Part shown: one piece after another, positions 1 to 8,430 of the stretch
Layout: each line of letters begins with the position of its first letter
Position numbering within the stretch: position 1 is the first letter of the stretch
Assembly (NCBI GenBank): GCA_041750795.1
Contig: JBGSYQ010000592.1
Span: 1 to 19,946, forward strand
Direction: 5' to 3'
Source of the DNA: JTS-RE94 sp041750795
GTDB lineage: Bacteria; Planctomycetota; Planctomycetia; Pirellulales; PALSA-1355
Length of the DNA stretch: 19,946 nucleotides
The notes under the pieces: generated by a model
What the model saw: only the letters and a program-made list of their open reading frames with translations
Told to the model about the DNA's origin: nothing
Database searches by the model: none
Translations under genes and position numbers: made by a program

Positions 1-1314
1 ACGGGCCAGGCCGACGCCCGCCCGCTATCGCCCAAGCCGACCCACTTTCGGCCCAAGGCGCGCCGCGTGATCTATCTGTTCATGCACGGCGGGCCGAGCC
101 ACGTCGACTTGTTCGATCCCAAGCCGGCGCTGGTCGAATACGCCGGCCAGCCGCTGCCCGACAGCGTGGGCCCGGTGATGACACGGCGGAAAGTGGCGCG
201 CAACCCGCTGTTGGCGCCGATCAGGCCGTTTCGGCCGCGCGGCGACTCAGGCCTGGAGATCAGCGACTTCTTGCCGCATCTGGCCGAGCAGGCGGATCGA
301 CTGTGCGTGCTGCGCAGTTGCCACGGCGACAGCGTCAACCATCCACAGTCCGTCTATCAGATGAACACCGGCAGCATCCTGATGGGACGGCCCAGCCTGG
401 GCAGTTGGGTCAGCTATGGACTGGGAACCGAAAACGACAGCCTGCCGGCGTTCGTCGTCTTGCCCGATCCGGGCGGCGGCATCAAGGGCGGTCCCGCGGC
501 CTGGGGCAACGGCTACCTGCCGGCCACGTTCCAAGGCACGACGTTTCGCCCCGGCGCAACGCCGGTGGTCGATCTTCGCCCACAGCCGGCCATTAGCCGC
601 CGGCAGCAGCTTGGCACGCTCGACTTGCTGCGCACGATGAACGGCCGGCATCTGGAGCAGCGCGGCGGCGACAGCCAGCTCGAAGCGCGCATCGAGGCCT
701 ATGAGCTGGCGTTTCGCATGCAGGCGGCGGCGCCCTCAGTGGTCGACTTTGCCGACGAGACGCCTGAGACCCTGGCCCTGTATGGCATCGACGAAAAGGA
801 CACCGACGAATACGGCCGGCGCTGCCTGCTGGCGCGGCGGTTGATCGAACGCGGCGTGCGCTTCGTGCAATTGTACTCGGGCGATACCAACGGCTGGGAC
901 GCCCACAACGACGTGGCCGACAACCATGGCACCTATTGCCGCCGCACCGACAAGCCCGTGGCCGGGTTGCTCGTCGATTTGGCGCGACGCGGCTTGCTGG
1001 ACGATACGCTCGTGATCTGGGGGGGCGAGTTCGGCCGCATGCCCATGAGCGAGCAAGGCAAAGGCCGCGACCACAATCCTTGGGGCTACAGCGTCGTGCT
1101 GGCCGGCGCCGGCGTGCGCGGCGGGTTCGCCCATGGAGCGACCGACGAGTTCGGCTTGCGAGCGGTCGAGAACAAAGTTCACGTTCACGATCTGCACGCC
1201 ACCCTACTGCACCTGCTGGGCCTGGATCACGAAGCGCTCACCTATTTCCACAACGGCCGCGAAGAACGACTGACCGACGTTGCCGGCAATATCGTGCAGG
1301 AGATCCTGACGTGA
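1..1314 (+). CDS. DUF1501 domain-containing protein, 5' end outside window
   Basis: The frame is open from base 1, so the real start lies upstream; the GTG at 67 is internal because the preceding codons already read as family sequence (a run ending PKPTHFRPKARR before VIYLFMHGG). 437 residues are visible. DUF1501 proteins are related to the alkaline phosphatase/sulfatase superfamily, are very numerous in planctomycetes, and usually carry a Tat-type signal at the N-terminus, which is cut off here. Visible family landmarks are MHGGPSHVDLFDPKP (about 79-123), WGGEFGRMP (about 1018-1044), GRDHNPWG (1063-1086) and the terminal HDLHATLLHLLGLDH segment. The biochemical role of the family is unproven; links to polysaccharide breakdown or surface functions are inferred from genomic context. 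The stop codon overlaps the GTG start of the DUF1549/DUF1553 gene by 4 bases, so the two are probably co-translated. Confidence 0.93.
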   Translation, partial: TGQADARPLSPKPTHFRPKARRVIYLFMHGGPSHVDLFDPKPALVEYAGQPLPDSVGPVMTRRKVARNPLLAPIRPFRPRGDSGLEISDFLPHLAEQADRLCVLRSCHGDSVNHPQSVYQMNTGSILMGRPSLGSWVSYGLGTENDSLPAFVVLPDPGGGIKGGPAAWGNGYLPATFQGTTFRPGATPVVDLRPQPAISRRQQLGTLDLLRTMNGRHLEQRGGDSQLEARIEAYELAFRMQAAAPSVVDFADETPETLALYGIDEKDTDEYGRRCLLARRLIERGVRFVQLYSGDTNGWDAHNDVADNHGTYCRRTDKPVAGLLVDLARRGLLDDTLVIWGGEFGRMPMSEQGKGRDHNPWGYSVVLAGAGVRGGFAHGATDEFGLRAVENKVHVHDLHATLLHLLGLDHEALTYFHNGREERLTDVAGNIVQEILT

Positions 1315-3533
1315 GCGCGCCAGGCATTCGCAATCGGACGCGTTGGGCCGCACTGGCGCTGGTTGCCCTGTGCGGCATCGCGGCCCTCGGCGTGGCCGCG
1401 CCGCCGCCCGATGAGCCGCCGATTACCGCCGCCGAGCGCGACCACTGGGCCTATCAACCCATCGCCGCCGTCGATCCGCCGGAGATCTCCGATCCGCGTT
1501 TTGCCAGCCATCCGGTCGACCGGTTCATCAAGGCGGAGCTCGATGCCGCCGGGATTGAGCCGCTTCCCTCTGCGGGCAAGGCCACGCTCGCTCGGCGATT
1601 GTGGTTCGATTTGACCGGCCTGCCCCCGCAGCGCGACGAGTTGGCAGCGTTTTTGCACGACGATTCGCCCGAAGCGTACGAGCAACTGGTCGATTCTCTG
1701 TTGGCATCGCCCGCCTACGGCGAACGCTGGGCGCAGCACTGGCTGGACTTGGCGCGGTTCGCCGAGACCGACGGCTTCGAGCACGACCTGGTGCGGCCCA
1801 ACGCCTGGCGCTATCGCGACTGGGTAATCGACGCGCTCAACCGCGACATGCCGTTCGACGAGTTCCTGCGGCTGCAAATCGCCGGCGATCTGCTGCGGCC
1901 CGGCGATCGCCAGGCGGCCATAGCCACCGGCTTTCTGCTGTGCGGGCCAGACATGCCGGACTTGAACCTGCAAGAGGAGCGCCGGCACGTGGTGCTCAAC
2001 GAAATGACCAGCACCCTCGGCGCCGTGTTCCTGGCCATGCAGTTCGGCTGTGCCCAATGCCACGATCACAAGTACGATCCGATCCGCCAGTACGACTTCT
2101 ATCGCTTGCGGGCTTTTTTCGAGCCCAGCGAAATCTTTCGCGATCATCCGGTGCCGACGGCCGACGAACTGGCGGCTCGCGAGACCGCCGAAGCCGAGCG
2201 CCCCCCCGAACAGCGCGCCGACGACGAGCGCCGCAAGGAACTGGAAGCGCGAGGCCGCCAGTTGTTTCGCGAGCAGAACCCCGACGTGATCCCTTCGAGC
2301 AAGATGGCCCTTGCGAAGTTGAGTAAGGAGGAGCGCGAGGAGCACGCGCAATTGCTGAAACGGTTGAAGGCCGCAAAACCGCTGCCCGAGCTATCGCACG
2401 GACGCGTGATGCAAGCATCCGCCAAGCACGAGGCGAGATTCTTCTTGCGCGGCGACTTCCGCCAGTCCGGTCCCCTGGTGGAATGTGGTTTGCCGCGGGT
2501 GCTGGAAAGCGCGGAGTCGGCCGCCAATCAGCAAGCGCGATCCGCCGACAGCCCGCGTGTGGCGTTGGCCGATTGGCTTGTCAGCAGCGAGCATCCGCTC
2601 ACCGCGCGGGTGATCGTCAACCGCCTGTGGCAGTGGCACTTTGGCGTGGGCCTGTCGGCCAACGCCAGCGATTTTGGGGTGATGGGCGCCCTGCCCTCGC
2701 ATCCGGAATTGCTCGATTGGCTCGCTCGCCGTTTCGCGGCCGACGGCTGGAGCATGAAGCGCATGCACCGGTTGCTGGTCACTTCGGAAACGTACAAGCT
2801 GGCCAGCGGACCGTTCGATCCTTCGTGGCCGGCCGAAGTTTCCGAGGCTGCAAGCACGATCTGGCAGCGCTGCTCGACCATCGATCCCGACAACCGGCTG
2901 CTGTGGCACCAGCGCCGGCAACGGCTCGACGGCGAGGCGATTCGCGACGCGATGCTCTTGGCCTGCGACCGGCTTTCCACGCGGCGGGGTGGTCCCGGCA
3001 TCCGCCCGCCGCTGGCACCGGAAGTGACCGAGACGCTGTTGCGCGACCAGTGGAAGGTAAGTGGCGACGACGAGGACCACCGCCGCCGCAGCATCTACTT
3101 GTTCGTGCGCCGCAACCTGCGCTACCCGCTGTTCGACGTGTACGATCGGCCCGACACGATGGCCAGTTGCGCCCTGCGGCACGAGTCGACCACGGCCACG
3201 CAATCGCTGACGCAATTCAACAGCGAGTTCAGTCTCGACTGTGCCCGCTGGCTGGCCGGGGTCGCGCTGACGGGCGAGGATGCCATCGGCCGCGGCCACA
3301 TCCTGGCGGTGTACGAGCGGCTGTTAAGCCGCACGGCGACGAACGAAGAAGTGGACGGGGCCCTCGAGTTCATCGAGCGTCAGGCAGCGGCGCTGCGCGA
3401 AGAAGGGCGCCCGAGCGAACAACTCGCCCAGCCCCAGCCCAGTCACCGCGACGGCGATCCCTATACGAGAGCCGCGCTCGTGGATTTTTGCCTGGCGCTG
3501 GTCAACTCGAACGAGTTTTTGTACGTCGAGTAG
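1311..3533 (+). CDS. DUF1549 and DUF1553 domain-containing exported protein (PSCyt2/PSD1 type)
   Basis: The open frame extends further upstream, but the GTG at 1311, overlapping the previous stop as GTGA, starts a protein with a clear signal peptide (hydrophobic segment at residues 12-30, ending GVAA). The product is 740 residues. DUF1549 runs from about residue 66 (HPVDRFI) to about 275, with LWFDLTGLPP and the YGERWAQHWLDLARF segment. It contains one CxxCH motif (C247, C250, H251), a haem-c-like signature usual in this domain. DUF1553 begins near residue 427 with EHPLTARVIVNRLWQWHFG and runs almost to the C-terminus. A charged segment rich in Glu, Arg and Lys (about 290-360) links the two. 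Family members often have an N-terminal cytochrome-like PSCyt1 domain and a LamG domain; both are absent here. Likely periplasmic, acting with the DUF1501 partner; function otherwise unknown. Confidence 0.92.
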   Translation: MSAPGIRNRTRWAALALVALCGIAALGVAAPPPDEPPITAAERDHWAYQPIAAVDPPEISDPRFASHPVDRFIKAELDAAGIEPLPSAGKATLARRLWFDLTGLPPQRDELAAFLHDDSPEAYEQLVDSLLASPAYGERWAQHWLDLARFAETDGFEHDLVRPNAWRYRDWVIDALNRDMPFDEFLRLQIAGDLLRPGDRQAAIATGFLLCGPDMPDLNLQEERRHVVLNEMTSTLGAVFLAMQFGCAQCHDHKYDPIRQYDFYRLRAFFEPSEIFRDHPVPTADELAARETAEAERPPEQRADDERRKELEARGRQLFREQNPDVIPSSKMALAKLSKEEREEHAQLLKRLKAAKPLPELSHGRVMQASAKHEARFFLRGDFRQSGPLVECGLPRVLESAESAANQQARSADSPRVALADWLVSSEHPLTARVIVNRLWQWHFGVGLSANASDFGVMGALPSHPELLDWLARRFAADGWSMKRMHRLLVTSETYKLASGPFDPSWPAEVSEAASTIWQRCSTIDPDNRLLWHQRRQRLDGEAIRDAMLLACDRLSTRRGGPGIRPPLAPEVTETLLRDQWKVSGDDEDHRRRSIYLFVRRNLRYPLFDVYDRPDTMASCALRHESTTATQSLTQFNSEFSLDCARWLAGVALTGEDAIGRGHILAVYERLLSRTATNEEVDGALEFIERQAAALREEGRPSEQLAQPQPSHRDGDPYTRAALVDFCLALVNSNEFLYVE

Positions 3534-3548
3534 TCTCGGCGCCGGCCG

Positions 3549-3565
3549 GTGCCGCAGCGCGGCAC
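3549..3565. terminator. Hairpin between convergent genes (possible terminator)
   Basis: GTGCCGC (3549-3555), loop AGC, GCGGCAC (3559-3565): a perfect 7-base-pair stem. It lies in the 122-base gap between the convergent DUF1549/DUF1553 gene and ribBA. No T-tract follows on either strand, so it would be a non-canonical terminator at best. I see no gene in the rest of the gap. Confidence 0.35.
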
Positions 3566-3655
3566 ATCATGGATTGACTCGGCGATGCAATCGGCGGGCT
3601 TGTGTCCACCGCTACATTCGGCCGCCGCTGGCGCGGCTTCGGATGGCCCCCAGCC

Positions 3656-4870
3656 CTACCCCTGCTCCGGCAATTGGTGCCCCAGCTTTTCGCGCTTGGT
3701 TTGGATGTAGCGGGCGTTGTGCTCGTTGACGGGGGGCTGGATCGCGATCTGGTCGATCACTTGCAGATCGAAGCCGCCGTAGATGAAGGCGTCGGTCTTC
3801 TTGGGATTGTTCGTCAGCAGGCGGATCTTGGTGAGGCCGAGATCCTTGAGGATCTGAATGCCGACGCCGTAGTCGCGCGTGTCGGCCTTGTAACCCAGCG
3901 CCAGGTTGGCTTCCACCGTGTCGAGCCCCTTGTCCTGCAGGGCATAGGCCTTGATCTTCTCGACCAGCCCGATGCCGCGTCCTTCCTGCGGCAGGTAGAC
4001 CAGCGCGCCCGAGCCCTCCTGGGCGATCATCTCCAAGGCCATGTCCAATTGGTCGCCGCAGTCGCAGCGCAGCGAGGCCAGCACGTCGCCCGTGAAGCAG
4101 GCCGAGTGCAGCCGCACCAGTGGCACGCGCCCCTTGTCGGGCTCGCCCATCACCAGCGCAAACGGCTGCTGGGCCTCGTACTTCACGCCGTAGAAAATCA
4201 ACTTGAACGAACCGTGCCGCGTGGGCAGCTTGGCCTCGGTGATGCGATAGACGAGCTCTTCGCGCACGCGGCGATAGCGAATCAACTCTTCGATCGAGAT
4301 GATCTCCATCTGGTGCTGCTCGGCCAGCTCGAACAGCCGACCGCGCGTAGCCCGGTCGCCGTTGGCGTCGAGGATTTCACACAGGGCGCCGGCAGGCGAG
4401 AGTCCGGCCATGCGCGTCAAATCGACCGTGGCCTCGGTGTGGCCGGCGCGGCGCAGCACGCCGCCTTCTTTGGCCACCAGCGGGAACAGGTGGCCGGGAC
4501 GGACGAAGTCGCCCGGCTTGCTGGCCGGATCGACAATGGCGCAGATGGTGGTGGCCCGCTCCTGCGCAGTGATGCCGGTGCGGCAGGTCTTGTGATCGAC
4601 CGGCACGGTGTACGAAGTGCCGAGGAACGAGGTGTTGGCCTCGACCATCGGCGAAAGCTTGAGCCGCTCGGACACCTCCGGCAGAATCGGCATGCAAAGC
4701 TGGCCGCGCCCCTGCGTGATCATGAAGTTGACCACCTGGGGCGTGACTTTTTCGGCCGCACAGACGAAGTCGCCCTCGTTTTCGCGGTCTTCGGCGTCGA
4801 CGACGATCACGATCTCGCCGCGTGCGATCGCGGCCACGGCCGCTTCAATGGTGGAAAAACTGCCGGCCAT
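3656..4870 (-). CDS. ribBA: Bifunctional 3,4-dihydroxy-2-butanone-4-phosphate synthase / GTP cyclohydrolase II
   Basis: The product (404 residues, normal length) supplies both precursors of riboflavin in the cytoplasm: the RibB half converts ribulose 5-phosphate to 3,4-dihydroxy-2-butanone 4-phosphate plus formate, and the RibA half opens GTP to the diaminopyrimidine. RibB covers about residues 5-203 and shows DAEDRENEGD (25-34), the Mg-binding acidic loop, plus RAGHTEA (141-147). RibA covers about 207-402 and shows the zinc ligands C258, C269 and C271 in HSACFTGDVLASLRCDCGDQ, then the PQEGRGIGL loop (294-302) and TNNPKK (353-358). All key residues expected for both activities are present, so neither half looks dead. 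The ATG at 4870 is the first Met before the conserved N-terminus. No other rib gene is adjacent, and a separate promoter lies upstream. Confidence 0.97.
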   Translation of the reverse strand: MAGSFSTIEAAVAAIARGEIVIVVDAEDRENEGDFVCAAEKVTPQVVNFMITQGRGQLCMPILPEVSERLKLSPMVEANTSFLGTSYTVPVDHKTCRTGITAQERATTICAIVDPASKPGDFVRPGHLFPLVAKEGGVLRRAGHTEATVDLTRMAGLSPAGALCEILDANGDRATRGRLFELAEQHQMEIISIEELIRYRRVREELVYRITEAKLPTRHGSFKLIFYGVKYEAQQPFALVMGEPDKGRVPLVRLHSACFTGDVLASLRCDCGDQLDMALEMIAQEGSGALVYLPQEGRGIGLVEKIKAYALQDKGLDTVEANLALGYKADTRDYGVGIQILKDLGLTKIRLLTNNPKKTDAFIYGGFDLQVIDQIAIQPPVNEHNARYIQTKREKLGHQLPEQG

Positions 4871-4954
4871 GGTGGGGCGACTCCGGTGGAGAAAGGGACT
4901 GCCGGGTCAGACGCCATGGAAAAGGATGGATTCTCGCGTCGCCCGGGGCACTCT

Positions 4955-4982
4955 ATTATAGACCTTGTCCGCGGCCGGTCAG
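4955..4982 (-). promoter_or_regulatory. Sigma-70-like promoter of ribBA
   Basis: On the minus strand CTGACC (4982-4977) is followed after 16 bases by a perfect TATAAT (4960-4955). Transcription would begin near 4948, leaving a leader of roughly 78 bases before the ATG at 4870. That is too short for an FMN riboswitch, and no sequence matching its conserved core was seen. A GGAG about 10 bases before the ATG could serve as ribosome binding site. Confidence 0.5.
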
Positions 4983-5070
4983 CCCCCGATTCCGAAGTGC
5001 CAACGCGATAACGGCCGCGGCGAGGCCAATCCCAGCCCCGCTTCCGGTAAATAGCAAGCGTGTAACGATC

Positions 5071-5931
5071 ATGCTGGATCGCGAAGAATACATCGAGCAG
5101 GCGCACTTCTTTGCGTTGCTGGCCGAGCGCAATGCGCTGGGTACCTCCACGCAGGATCTGCTCGGCATGGTGCGCGAGGAGATTCTCTCCACCACCAAGC
5201 TGCCGATGGCCATCGACTACTTGAACAGCGAGTTGCGGCTGGTGGGCGTGTTTCACACGGCCATGGCCAAGCTAGCCCACTACTTCACGCCGTTTCAAAC
5301 TTTTGTCATGGAAGAAGCGGAACGCGACACGGGGCGGTTCGACATGCTGCTGGCGTTCACCATCCTGGCGCGCGAGGCCAAGTATCGCGCTGCCGGCGCC
5401 ACGGCGCAGGGGGTGTTTCTCTACGAGTTCGAATGCCTGGCGCGAAACCGCCTGGGCTACGTACACGGGCTGGAGGCCGTGGCCGGCGACCCCATCTTCG
5501 ACAACGCCTGGAAGCAGTGGATCCTGCTGGTCCGTCATCAGGTGGGCCTGGTGGACTTTGCCGATCTGCTGTACGCGCGCAGCGAGCATTTTTTCCGACG
5601 GCAGATGGCCACCCTGGCAGAGGGCGAATCGCCGGGGCACGATCGCGCCGTGCTGTTCGGCGAGGGAGAGGGGCGCATCGCACTGGCGAATCGCGGCAAA
5701 GACCCGCTGCTATTGTTCAATGCCTTGCACCGGCATCTGGGCTATCCGGAAGTGCCGCGGCCGGCCAGCCCCGACGAGGCCCCGGCGCTGGTGCCGCAAT
5801 TGTTGCGCCGAGTGGAGCGCATGGAAGCGCGCTTGAAGCTGGTCGAGGAGGAGCAGAAAGGGGGCATCGATCTGTCGCGGTTTTATGCGAACCCCGGCGG
5901 CGGCGGAACTCCGCAAAAACCCGCTTCCTAG
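5071..5931 (+). CDS. Hypothetical protein with C-terminal coiled coil
   Basis: 286 residues from the ATG at 5071; the frame continues upstream, but only through sequence that would overlap the ribBA promoter, and MLDREEYIEQAHFF looks like a natural start. No clear Shine-Dalgarno sequence precedes it. The protein has no signal peptide or membrane segment. It is mostly predicted helix, with conserved-looking patches EEYIEQAHFFALLAERN, LGMVREEIL, and a middle part rich in aromatic and acidic residues (EFECLARNRLGYVHG). The end of the protein has a heptad-like segment (LLRRVERMEARLKLVEEE) followed by a Gly-rich tail. I do not recognise a named domain. It may be a planctomycete-restricted conserved hypothetical. 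It is divergent from ribBA and stands before a long gap, so it is probably its own transcription unit. Confidence 0.85.
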   Translation: MLDREEYIEQAHFFALLAERNALGTSTQDLLGMVREEILSTTKLPMAIDYLNSELRLVGVFHTAMAKLAHYFTPFQTFVMEEAERDTGRFDMLLAFTILAREAKYRAAGATAQGVFLYEFECLARNRLGYVHGLEAVAGDPIFDNAWKQWILLVRHQVGLVDFADLLYARSEHFFRRQMATLAEGESPGHDRAVLFGEGEGRIALANRGKDPLLLFNALHRHLGYPEVPRPASPDEAPALVPQLLRRVERMEARLKLVEEEQKGGIDLSRFYANPGGGGTPQKPAS

Positions 5932-5991
5932 CGGGAAATCAGGGCATTTTCTGCCGGACGCATGCTGGCAAATCCGATCGGCCGGTTGTCC

Positions 5992-6020
5992 TTGCCGCCG
6001 GTGTGCGGTGGTGGTACATT
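5992..6020 (+). promoter_or_regulatory. Candidate promoter for korAB
   Basis: TTGCCG (5992-5997), a 17-base spacer and TACATT (6015-6020) match the sigma-70 consensus at 4 of 6 positions in each box with ideal spacing. If used, the korA leader would be about 520 bases. The match is weak and could be chance. Confidence 0.25.
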
Positions 6021-6501
6021 GGAGGTAGCTGTGACGATTGGAAACACGTTGACGTCGCGACTTCGAACCGAGCCTTGTTGCTGTCCAACAAGCTTGCCGT
6101 GAACCTTGAGCTCAGATTGGTCCTTGCGTCGATTGGGCGGACCGTGCAAGCGGAACCATGTCCTGAGCCTTGCTCCGCACCTTCTGCCTCGCGAGTCTGT
6201 CGCGGGGTGCATGCCGGTCGATTGGATCTGACCGGCGGAATCCTTCCCCCGAGGCGCCGCCTTCGGCATGCTGGCAGCATCAGCATCCGCCGATGGTACG
6301 GAGTCGTTGCCGATCACCGCACGCGGTGGTCTCCCACCTTGCCATGGTCGTTCCGAAAAGCGTCGTTGGAGTACGGCGCGCTACGGATGCGGCTGCTTCC
6401 AGCGCCGAGCGCGTGGCGATGCGCCGCTGCGTGATCCCGGCCAGTTTTTGCGACAACCAGGAACTCGACCCGCGTTAGCCTGACCATCCATCCCCGCCAG
6501 A

Positions 6502-6519
6502 GCCTGGCACCCGCCAGGC
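6502..6519 (+). promoter_or_regulatory. Stem-loop directly upstream of the korA ribosome binding site
   Basis: GCCTGGC (6502-6508), loop ACCC, GCCAGGC (6513-6519): a perfect 7-base-pair GC-rich stem. It ends a few bases before the purine-rich GAGAGAGG stretch that could bind ribosomes for the ATG at 6548. It has no following T-tract, so a translational or mRNA-stability role is more likely than termination. The function is inferred. Confidence 0.35.
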
Positions 6520-6547
6520 GGCTCGAGAGAGGAACATACACCAGACA

Positions 6548-8398
6548 ATGGCCACGACGACATCCAGTAAGCAGGTCGTCGAACTCGACGCAGCGACCGT
6601 GCGGTTCTGCGGAGATTCGGGCGACGGCATGCAATTGGCCGGTACGCAACTCACCAATACGTCGGCCCTGGCCGGCAACGATATCGCGACTTTCCCCGAC
6701 TTTCCGGCGGAGATTCGCGCCCCGCGCGGCACCAAGGCCGGCGTGAGCGGATTCCAGATTCGCTTCGCCTCGACCGAGATCTTTACGCCCGGCGACCAGG
6801 TCGATGCGCTGGTGGCGATGAACCCCGCGGCGCTGGTCACCAACCTGGGCGACCTGGTAAGCGGCGGCATTCTGATCGTCAACAAGGACGCCTTCGACGA
6901 AAAGGGCATGGCCCAGGCGGGATACTCCGAAAACCCGCTCGAAGACGGCAGCCTCGACGGCTATCAACTCTTTTCGGTCGAGATGACCAAGCTCACGCGA
7001 CTGGCGGTCGAAGGGCTGGGCCTGGGTCAGAAAGAGTCCGATCGCTGCCGCAACTTCTATGCGATGGGGCTCGTCTTCTGGCTGTACGATCGCTCGCTCG
7101 AGCCCACGCTCCGTTACATCGACGACAAGTTCGGCAAAATGCCGGCCGTGGCCGAAGCCAACCGCCGAGCGCTCAAAGCCGGCTACAACTATGGCGAAAC
7201 CACCGACGCCATGGCCAGCCAGTTCAAGGTCAACAAGGCCGACCTGCAGGCCGGCTTGTATCGCAACATCACGGGCAACCAGGCGCTGGCCTGGGGACTG
7301 GTGGCGGCGGCCCAGCGCAGCGGCTGCCAGTTGTTTTATGGCAGCTATCCGATCACGCCGGCCAGCGACGTGTTGCACGACCTGGTGCGACACAAGAACT
7401 TCGGCGTCAAGACGTTCCAGGCCGAAGACGAAATCGCCGCCATCACGTCGGCCATCGGCGCCGCGTTCGGCGGAGCGATGGGCGTGACCGGCTCCAGCGG
7501 ACCGGGCATCGCGCTGAAGACCGAGGCCATCGGTTTGGCGGTGATGACCGAACTGCCGCTGTTGATCCTCAACGTGCAGCGCGGCGGCCCGAGCACCGGT
7601 TTGCCGACCAAGACCGAGCAGGCCGACCTGATGCAGGCCCTGTACGGCCGCAATGGCGAGTGCCCGGTGCCCATCGTGGCGGCCAGCAGTCCGGCCGATT
7701 GCTTCGACGTGGCGTTGGAAGCCTGGCGGATTGCGACGCGGTATATGACGCCGGTCTTCGTATTGACCGACGGATACATCGCCAACGGCGCCGAGCCGTG
7801 GCGCGTGCCCGACGTCGAATCGTTGCCGTCGTTCCCGGTGCAGCACCCACAGCCGTTGACCAACGGCGACACGTTCATGCCATATGCGCGCGACGAGCGC
7901 CTGGCACGACCCTGGGCCTTGCCCGGCACGCCCGGCCTGATGCACCGCCTGGGAGGATTGGAAAAAGAGGACGTCACCGGCAACGTCAATTACGAGCCGG
8001 CCAACCATCAGCACATGGTCGACCTGCGGGCGCGGAAAGTAGCGGGCATCGCCGACGACATTCCCCTGCAGCAGGTCGAAGGGCCCGCCACCGGCAAGTT
8101 GCTGGTGATCAGTTGGGGAGGAACGTTTGGCGCCGTGGCCACGGCCACGCGGCGCGTGCGTGCGCTGGGCGGATCGGTGGCGCACACGCATTTGCGCTAT
8201 TTGAATCCGCTGCCGTCGAACCTGGGCGAGTTGATCAAGGGTTACGAAAAAGTGCTCGTGCCGGAGCTCAACAAGGGCCAACTGCTGAAGGTGCTGCGCG
8301 CCGAGTACCTGGTGGACGCCGTCGGGTTGAACAAGGTGCAAGGCAAACCGTTTGAAATTCGCGAAGTTGTCGAGAAGGTTCAGTCGTTGCTGAAGTAA
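6548..8398 (+). CDS. korA: 2-oxoacid:ferredoxin oxidoreductase, fused gamma-alpha subunit (2-oxoglutarate type likely)
   Basis: 616 residues, the usual length of fused gamma-alpha subunits such as KorA. The enzyme oxidatively decarboxylates a 2-oxoacid to its CoA thioester and reduces ferredoxin in the cytoplasm. The gamma domain spans about residues 15-200, with VRFCGDSGDGMQLAG (18-32) and the PDFPAEIRAPRGT segment. The alpha (pyrimidine-binding) domain starts near residue 244 (NQALAWG) and has YPITPASD (267-274), the motif that helps bind substrate and CoA in this class, then EDEIAAI, SSGPG and the QRGGPSTGLPTKTEQADL segment. A C-terminal domain follows (SWGGTFGAV). The substrate assignment (2-oxoglutarate rather than pyruvate or branched-chain acids) rests on overall resemblance to KorAB and is not certain. 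korB follows after 32 bases, so they form one operon. Confidence 0.93.
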   Translation: MATTTSSKQVVELDAATVRFCGDSGDGMQLAGTQLTNTSALAGNDIATFPDFPAEIRAPRGTKAGVSGFQIRFASTEIFTPGDQVDALVAMNPAALVTNLGDLVSGGILIVNKDAFDEKGMAQAGYSENPLEDGSLDGYQLFSVEMTKLTRLAVEGLGLGQKESDRCRNFYAMGLVFWLYDRSLEPTLRYIDDKFGKMPAVAEANRRALKAGYNYGETTDAMASQFKVNKADLQAGLYRNITGNQALAWGLVAAAQRSGCQLFYGSYPITPASDVLHDLVRHKNFGVKTFQAEDEIAAITSAIGAAFGGAMGVTGSSGPGIALKTEAIGLAVMTELPLLILNVQRGGPSTGLPTKTEQADLMQALYGRNGECPVPIVAASSPADCFDVALEAWRIATRYMTPVFVLTDGYIANGAEPWRVPDVESLPSFPVQHPQPLTNGDTFMPYARDERLARPWALPGTPGLMHRLGGLEKEDVTGNVNYEPANHQHMVDLRARKVAGIADDIPLQQVEGPATGKLLVISWGGTFGAVATATRRVRALGGSVAHTHLRYLNPLPSNLGELIKGYEKVLVPELNKGQLLKVLRAEYLVDAVGLNKVQGKPFEIREVVEKVQSLLK

Positions 8399-8430
8399 CG
8401 TGCGGCCTCGAACACCACAGAAAGAGCAAA

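Larger units (their letters stand above)
5932..6547 (+). other. 616-base intergenic region / possible long korA leader
   Basis: No open frame here has family-like sequence, a good start or the strong third-position GC pattern of its neighbours, so I see no gene. It holds a weak promoter candidate (5992-6020), a perfect 7-base-pair inverted repeat GCCGGTC/GACCGGC (6213-6219 and 6230-6236), and a compact hairpin next to the korA ribosome binding site (6502-6519). The gap is unusually long for this otherwise compact window. Confidence 0.5.

Noticed and set aside
936..1310. Long N-terminal extension of the DUF1549/DUF1553 frame
   Set aside because: It lies within the DUF1501 gene in another frame, and the GTG at 1311 gives a proper signal peptide.
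3602..5011. 469-residue plus-strand frame opposite ribBA
   Set aside because: Shadow of ribBA; the translation is repetitive in His, Leu and Gln and has no family features.
4871..5070. FMN riboswitch before ribBA
   Set aside because: The inferred leader is only about 78 bases and no conserved FMN-element core was found on the minus strand.
5433..6434. 333-residue plus-strand frame reaching into the korA upstream gap
   Set aside because: Its first half is a shadow of the 5071-5931 gene and the rest has no recognisable protein pattern or ribosome binding site.
6314..8341. 675-residue open frame on the minus strand, opposite korA
   Set aside because: It is an antisense shadow caused by high third-position GC; its translation is low-complexity (His, Arg, Gln, Ala rich) and korA is certain on the other strand.
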